Positions 42,902 to 47,289 of a stretch of DNA of 47,289 nucleotides are shown here, piece after piece (positions within the stretch are counted from its first letter, which is position 1; each line of letters starts with the position of its first letter). The stretch is taken from assembly GCA_034437615.1 (NCBI GenBank), contig DAOTTW010000115.1:1-47289 (forward strand). Reading direction: 5' to 3'. The DNA comes from DAOTTW01 sp034437615. Lineage in GTDB: Bacteria > Chloroflexota > Anaerolineae > Aggregatilineales > Phototrophicaceae. Made by a program: the position numbers and the translations under genes. The notes under the pieces were generated by a model. It did not search any database. It was not told where the DNA came from and saw only the letters and a list, made by a program, of their open reading frames with translations.

Positions 42902-44169
42902 TCGCTTGCATTCACCTCAGAGCGCGTCGCGGGTTTCAGTTCGACAAAACTCGTCATGCCCTCGAATACCTGCACCTGATTGACGATACGCTCGCCGTTA
43001 ATCACCGTAATCAGGTCGTAACGTCCGACAGGCACATCCGTCACAACAAAGTTTTCTCGATATTCCAGGTCCGAGTTGACATCAAAGCTCGTGCCGCCGA
43101 AGATATAAGAGGTCGTGTTGGCGAAGGTCAGCCCGGTTGCCCAATTACGGATGGTAATGTCGGCGTCATCAATCGTATCGCCCTGCGCGTCAACCACCCG
43201 GCCCGCAATCACACCATGATTGACATATGGCACCATCCACAGCGCTGGGTTATACGTGTCAGCATAGCGATCACCGCCGACGCGCACTTCAAAGTGCACG
43301 TGTGGCCCTGTGACGCGCCCTGTGTTGCCGGATAACCCGATTGGCTCGCCGGATTGCACATATTGCCCCGGTTGCACCAGCACCGCCGCCAGATGCGCAT
43401 ACAGTGTGTAAATTGGCTGGTTGCGATAGCCAAAATCATGCTCGATCATGACCACATTGCCATAAGACGGCGAATTCTGGAAAATCGGCACATCACCGCC
43501 TGCGCGGTCATCCGCCGCCCAGACCACCGTACCCGAACCGACTGCACGCACTTGCGCACCGACATCGTTGGGCATATCAATCCCATGATGCACACGCGAG
43601 GGCGCGTTGGCGTTGCTGCCATCAGAGCCATACGGGTAATAACGCAGGACCGCATTGTTAGCGTTGGATTCAACCGGACGCCGCAGCAGGAAATGGTCGC
43701 GCCCCAGCGGATCACGGGAAATCGGCGGCTCAAGTGGCGGTGGCGACCAGTCGCTCGGTGCGCGGGTAATTGAGCGGGCTGTGACCTGCGGTTGGCTATC
43801 GCGTTGGCTGACCGGGATCGTCGCCGGAGGGGGTGTCGGCGTTTGCCCGCGTGCCACTGCTGCAATCGGGTCGTCGCCAATATCTGCGGCGCTGACGACC
43901 TGCCCAGAACCCGCGTTTACAGCGACTGTCGGCGCAGCACGTACTTGCGTCGGGATAGCCACAGTCGGTAAGGGCGTGCTGTTATCCCCAAAGCCGGAGC
44001 GCAGCAGCATAGCCCATTCATTTTCGATCACAGTCGGCGTGACTTGCGTGGGCAAAGCCGGGTTGACAGGTGCCGCAGGTTCGGCGTTCTGCCACAGTAA
44101 GATGCCAAACCCACCCAGCAACACCAGCATCAGCACAACGGATGTCAAACTGCCGCGTTTACGCTGCAC
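42898..44169 (-). CDS. M23-family (LytM) peptidase, membrane anchored
   Basis: 423 residues. One hydrophobic segment at 9-26 anchors it, followed by a long Pro/Thr linker. The LytM zinc-peptidase domain spans about 180-310: HHGID gives His 194 and Asp 198, and PHVHFEV gives His 290 and His 292 with His 259 (YAHL) nearby. All the zinc and catalytic positions are present, so it is probably an active peptidoglycan endopeptidase. A C-terminal carboxypeptidase-regulatory-like beta domain follows (VIAGRVVDAQGDTIDDADI). It lies 39 bases after the PD40 gene. Confidence 0.92.
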   Translation of the reverse strand: MQRKRGSLTSVVLMLVLLGGFGILLWQNAEPAAPVNPALPTQVTPTVIENEWAMLLRSGFGDNSTPLPTVAIPTQVRAAPTVAVNAGSGQVVSAADIGDDPIAAVARGQTPTPPPATIPVSQRDSQPQVTARSITRAPSDWSPPPLEPPISRDPLGRDHFLLRRPVESNANNAVLRYYPYGSDGSNANAPSRVHHGIDMPNDVGAQVRAVGSGTVVWAADDRAGGDVPIFQNSPSYGNVVMIEHDFGYRNQPIYTLYAHLAAVLVQPGQYVQSGEPIGLSGNTGRVTGPHVHFEVRVGGDRYADTYNPALWMVPYVNHGVIAGRVVDAQGDTIDDADITIRNWATGLTFANTTSYIFGGTSFDVNSDLEYRENFVVTDVPVGRYDLITVINGERIVNQVQVFEGMTSFVELKPATRSEVNASD

Positions 44170-44208
44170 GACACATCACCTCTCTAGCGTCAATGTCATT
44201 CTGTTCGC

Positions 44209-46485
44209 TTAATTGTCCTGTGGTGCAGGTGTCGGCGTCGGGTAAAAACCACCCAGTTCACCCGGTTGGTAGATTTCCAGCATCGCACTCAGCCAATCCA
44301 GACCTTCCGGCTTGTACAGGAACCAGTAGTACATGCTCTCAGAATTCGCACGCCAATCGTTGCCCGCAGCACGCCGCCCCCAGCCATAATCCGCCGCCAG
44401 TTGCGTCAGGTCCACGTAATAGCCATCAGGCACTTCACGCCGCAAGCGCCCACCCTGGTTATACGCCTCCACATCGCCACCTTGCGTCCGGCTCAGGAAA
44501 TCCCAGGGCATCGCACGCAGCGGCTCACCCAGTTGGCCGGATTGTGAGTCATCGGAGACGCGCACATACACCCGCCAAAACGTCTGCACACCGATATCTT
44601 CGCGCACGACCTCCACAGGTGGCGGGAAGCCGAGGATCTGATCGCGTGTGAAAGCGATGGCGCGGCCTGTGCGGTGCCAGTTGCGGTTTTCCTGGCCCAA
44701 TTGTGGGCGGCGGCTCATATCCCAGAAGGCATCGTCCAGTTCAGACAAAAAATCCACGCCTGTCTCTGCAATCAAACGTGAGCGCATGGCATTGAACGAA
44801 TCGTTGACTTCATCGCTGAGAATAGGCTGCGGGGCATCCACATCACCCAGAGAGCGCAAGCCAATCGGTGCGCCGGATGTCCTGGGTTCGACCTGCTCAA
44901 TGTACAGCGGCTCCGTTATAGCCAGCGGCGCACCCCCAGCATTTAACAGGCGTGGCGGAAGCGGCTGCTCGGTCCACGTCGGCGCGGTGGACCCAACCAG
45001 CACCGATTGCACCTCAACGGCTGCGTTGCTGCTGAGGCCATACGGCTTCGCATATAGGTACGTCTGGCTGCCATCCGTCGCATCCACCGCAAACGTCAGG
45101 CTGTTGCCATCCGGTGACCAGGACGGCGCACGCCCAAAGCTAACCGCGTCCGCAACACTGCCCGCTTCATCCGTCCGCAGCACAAAGACCTTCTCACTGC
45201 CCTGTTCCAACGCACTAAACGCCATCAAATCACCATCCGGCGACCAGGCCGGGTGTGTTTCGTTGCGCTGTGGCGTCTGCGTCAGGTTGGTGGTCTCTAG
45301 CGTGTTGAGGTCGAATAGATAAATATCCTGGTTGCCATCGCGCCAGGAAACAAACGCAATCTGCCGCCGTTCAAAGCTCGGTGACCACACGGGCGCGAAA
45401 TCCGGCGCGGGGTCGTCTGTAATGCGTACAGGTGGCTCAGTACCATCCAGGCGTAGCGCGTAAATATCCAGGTTGCCGCCCTGGTAGCTTTCATAGACCA
45501 GCCACTGCCCATCAGGACTCCAGTGTGGGTTGCCCTGAAATGACAGATCGTAGGTGATGCGCGTCACAGGCTCCACACCCGGCGGCGCAAGCATATCGTA
45601 GGTGTAAAGCTCCCAGTTGCCATCGCGCCGCGACGCAAACGCCAGATAGCGCCCATCCGGGGACCAGGCTGGGTCGCGTTCATCTTCACTATCGTTCAGC
45701 AGGCGAATAGCGTCACGTGTGCCCACGCTCGTCACCCAGATGTCATTCTGGCCACGTTCGCGCACGGTATAAGCGATAGAGCCGCTGACGCGCAGCACTT
45801 CAGGCACAGTGGTCGCGGTTGGAATCGGTGTGGCGATGCTGACGATAGCCGCCGTGTCACCCTGCGCGGGCGCTTGCGCTTGCGTTGCCAGCCCCAGCAA
45901 ATTCAGCCCGGCATCTGGTGCGTCTACGACGGGCGACGCTGCTGTGTTTCGGCCTGGGTCCGTCGCCAACAGCAAAACACCCACGACCACCACACCCAGC
46001 AGCAGCACAAACACACTCAAACGTCGGTTTTGCACGCGCAGGGGGTCCTCTGCCAGGCCCACATCCATCTCACGGCGTGCAGCACGCCGCGCCATCACCC
46101 CGCCAGAGCGTGCGCCAGCGCCGCGTGTCGCCGCCCGATCGACGCCGCTGCGGGCTGTTTTAAGGGCTACTGAGCCAGTTGCACCCAGCAAGCCCAACGC
46201 AAATAGTACGATGCCACGCAATACACGCCAGATGCCCAGCAGTAGCCAGCGCAACACACGCAGGATGCTCAGGACAATCACGCGCACGCCGCGTAAGACC
46301 AGGCTGAGGCCCCAGCCAGTAAGCCGCAACACCGCCGCAACCGTCACGATGCACAGGCGCAGCAGCCAGCCAAGTAAACCCACTGTCGCTGTCGTACCCT
46401 CTGCCACCCAATCGCCCAAAGCAGCGCTGAGCTTCAGCAGCACCAAACTAAATTTGTCTGTTATCCGGTAAAAACGTAGCAGCAT
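44209..46485 (-). CDS. Membrane protein with PD40 (TolB-like) beta-propeller
   Basis: 758 residues. The first ~115 are hydrophobic and regularly studded with Arg (VLRLTGWGLSLVLRGVR and similar), then a charged stretch and one clear transmembrane helix at about 155-178 (LSVFVLLLGVVVVGVLLLA). At least four to five PD40 repeats follow between about 255 and 480 (AWSPDGRYLAFASRRDGNWELY, HWSPDGQWLVYES). The last ~200 residues form an unnamed domain with SELDDAFWDMSRRP, DGYYVDLTQLAADYGWGRR and SESMYYWFLYKPEG, and a Pro/Thr end. TolB-like propellers bind partners in the envelope. It is first in a PD40-M23-PPC run and divergent from the LysM gene. Confidence 0.82.
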   Translation of the reverse strand: MLLRFYRITDKFSLVLLKLSAALGDWVAEGTTATVGLLGWLLRLCIVTVAAVLRLTGWGLSLVLRGVRVIVLSILRVLRWLLLGIWRVLRGIVLFALGLLGATGSVALKTARSGVDRAATRGAGARSGGVMARRAARREMDVGLAEDPLRVQNRRLSVFVLLLGVVVVGVLLLATDPGRNTAASPVVDAPDAGLNLLGLATQAQAPAQGDTAAIVSIATPIPTATTVPEVLRVSGSIAYTVRERGQNDIWVTSVGTRDAIRLLNDSEDERDPAWSPDGRYLAFASRRDGNWELYTYDMLAPPGVEPVTRITYDLSFQGNPHWSPDGQWLVYESYQGGNLDIYALRLDGTEPPVRITDDPAPDFAPVWSPSFERRQIAFVSWRDGNQDIYLFDLNTLETTNLTQTPQRNETHPAWSPDGDLMAFSALEQGSEKVFVLRTDEAGSVADAVSFGRAPSWSPDGNSLTFAVDATDGSQTYLYAKPYGLSSNAAVEVQSVLVGSTAPTWTEQPLPPRLLNAGGAPLAITEPLYIEQVEPRTSGAPIGLRSLGDVDAPQPILSDEVNDSFNAMRSRLIAETGVDFLSELDDAFWDMSRRPQLGQENRNWHRTGRAIAFTRDQILGFPPPVEVVREDIGVQTFWRVYVRVSDDSQSGQLGEPLRAMPWDFLSRTQGGDVEAYNQGGRLRREVPDGYYVDLTQLAADYGWGRRAAGNDWRANSESMYYWFLYKPEGLDWLSAMLEIYQPGELGGFYPTPTPAPQDN

Positions 46486-46636
46486 GTGTATCGTACCCGC
46501 GTTATGTCCACGTTCAGCTTATCCTGCACACATCTTTTGCATCTTACTGGCAAAGCCCAGCGGATGCAATTGTTGACGCTCCGCCAGCTTCGATACGTTA
46601 GCATCCCACAAGCAGTTGTGCGTTTGTGGCCTTCAG

Positions 46637-46669
46637 GGTATCATCAACATATAAACCTAGCCTGATACC
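46637..46669. promoter_or_regulatory. Inverted repeat around a -10-like box upstream of the LysM gene
   Basis: GGTATCA (46637-46643) and TGATACC (46663-46669) are perfect inverted arms 19 bases apart. TATAAA at 46650-46655 lies between them, and the LysM start codon is 40 bases on. This is a candidate operator for a dimeric regulator. The remaining divergent gap back to 46486 shows nothing more. Confidence 0.4.
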
Positions 46670-46708
46670 AATAAAACATTCAAACAACCAAGCACAAAGG
46701 ATACACAC

Positions 46709-47289
46709 ATGGGGCGCTTGAACAGGTACAGCATTCTACTACTAATCGGCCTCTTGCTGCTTTCAGGTGGCGTGCTGGCACAGGATGATGTCGTAGCAGC
46801 GGATGCAGCGGCAGCAGATGCAGGCACAAGCGAAATCGTCCACACCGTCCGTCAGGGCGACACACTCTATCGTATTGGCCTGCGCTATAGCGTCAGCGTG
46901 CAAGACCTGATGGCGCATAACAACCTGACGAATGACTGGCTGATTTCTGTCGGTCAGCAAATCAGCATCCCCGGCACCGTAGACCCATCCAGCACGGATG
47001 CCGACGAGGTGGCCAATCCGCTAATCGCCACACCGCCCATTCAGCATACCGTCGCCTACGGCGAGACGTTAGCCAGCATCGCCAGTCAATACGACATCAC
47101 ACTCAACCAATTGATGCGTATGAACGGGCTGGTCAACCCGAACTACGTGGCAGCAGGTGAAGTCCTGCAAGTATGGACGCCCGAACTCAGCAGCACCGCA
47201 GGCGACACAAACCCTGAAGCCGCTGCCATCGCCATCGAAACGAACGAAGCAGCAGGCAGCAGCGACACTGTAGAAGCCGAAGCAGCAGC
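46709..47289 (+). CDS. Secreted LysM-domain protein, truncated by the window edge
   Basis: The first 193 codons of an open frame that runs past the end. A signal peptide (ILLLIGLLLLSGGVLAQ) is followed by two LysM domains at about 46-92 (VHTVRQGDTLYRIGLRYSVSVQDLMAHNN, shown only in part) and 112-158 (HTVAYGETLASIASQYDI). LysM domains bind peptidoglycan or chitin-type sugars. After them the frame becomes Ala/Glu-rich. AAAGGA lies seven bases before the ATG. The C-terminal function, often a peptidase or amidase, cannot be seen. Confidence 0.88.
   Translation, partial: MGRLNRYSILLLIGLLLLSGGVLAQDDVVAADAAAADAGTSEIVHTVRQGDTLYRIGLRYSVSVQDLMAHNNLTNDWLISVGQQISIPGTVDPSSTDADEVANPLIATPPIQHTVAYGETLASIASQYDITLNQLMRMNGLVNPNYVAAGEVLQVWTPELSSTAGDTNPEAAAIAIETNEAAGSSDTVEAEAA

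Noticed and set aside
1..47289. CRISPR arrays, prophage, insertion sequences, toxin-antitoxin or defence islands
   Set aside because: No regularly spaced repeats, transposase, integrase or phage structural genes are seen; the window is ordinary chromosome with envelope and housekeeping genes.

Overview
The window is about 47 kb of gene-dense bacterial chromosome of moderately high GC. I count 30 protein-coding genes (the last cut by the window edge) and no rRNA, tRNA, CRISPR array, prophage or insertion sequence. The gene content fits a Chloroflexota (Anaerolineae-like) bacterium. The hints are rpoC separated from rpoB, a MoaD-MoaE fusion, FHA-winged-helix and BTAD regulators, many lipoproteins and secreted proteins with Thr/Pro-rich linkers and PD40, PPC, M23 and LysM domains, and several TTG or GTG starts. 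The phylum is inferred from content, not from a marker search.

Layout. 1-6138 (minus strand): a membrane pyrophosphatase with an unusual exported acidic tail, then a multi-PAS histidine kinase carrying a LOV-type flavin domain, then two stand-alone receiver proteins. 6361-8407 (plus): a YraN-type nuclease-fold protein, miaA, and a membrane-anchored protein of unknown function. 8601-9760: an FHA-winged-helix regulator preceded by a short tandem repeat, convergent with a STAS-like protein. 10042-12180: a SUV3-like RNA helicase with an added DNA-binding-like N-terminus. 12334-16577: a divergent pair, an amidohydrolase fused to a CYTH domain and a polytopic membrane protein with an EEP domain that lacks key catalytic residues. 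16574-19023 (minus): moaC, moaD-moaE fusion, RNase III. 19298-22521 (plus): ftsY, a SpoU-family RNA methyltransferase, prfB without a frameshift site, and a small charged protein. 22655-27476: rpoC as its own unit behind a near-consensus promoter. 27665-29119 (minus): a lipoprotein glycoside hydrolase. 29359-31899 (plus): a type IIA topoisomerase A subunit. 31918-36571 (minus): Rel (p)ppGpp enzyme, a BTAD regulator, and a homologue of queuosine-tRNA mannosyltransferase. 36887-38714 (plus): moeA and a VKOR-like protein. 38794-46485 (minus): an S1-domain protein and an envelope cluster (lipoprotein, PPC-repeat protein, M23 peptidase, PD40 propeller protein). A LysM protein starts at 46709 and runs off the end.

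How the genes work together. Housekeeping information processing (rpoC, gyrA/parC, ftsY, prfB, miaA, rnc, rel) is interleaved with molybdenum-cofactor synthesis (moaC, moaDE, moeA) and cell-envelope functions. The features most worth study are the LOV kinase module, the amidohydrolase-CYTH fusion, the bacterial SUV3-like helicase, the apparently dead EEP membrane protein, the tailed pyrophosphatase and a family of short palindromic intergenic elements. No single new multi-gene system is proven by the sequence alone.
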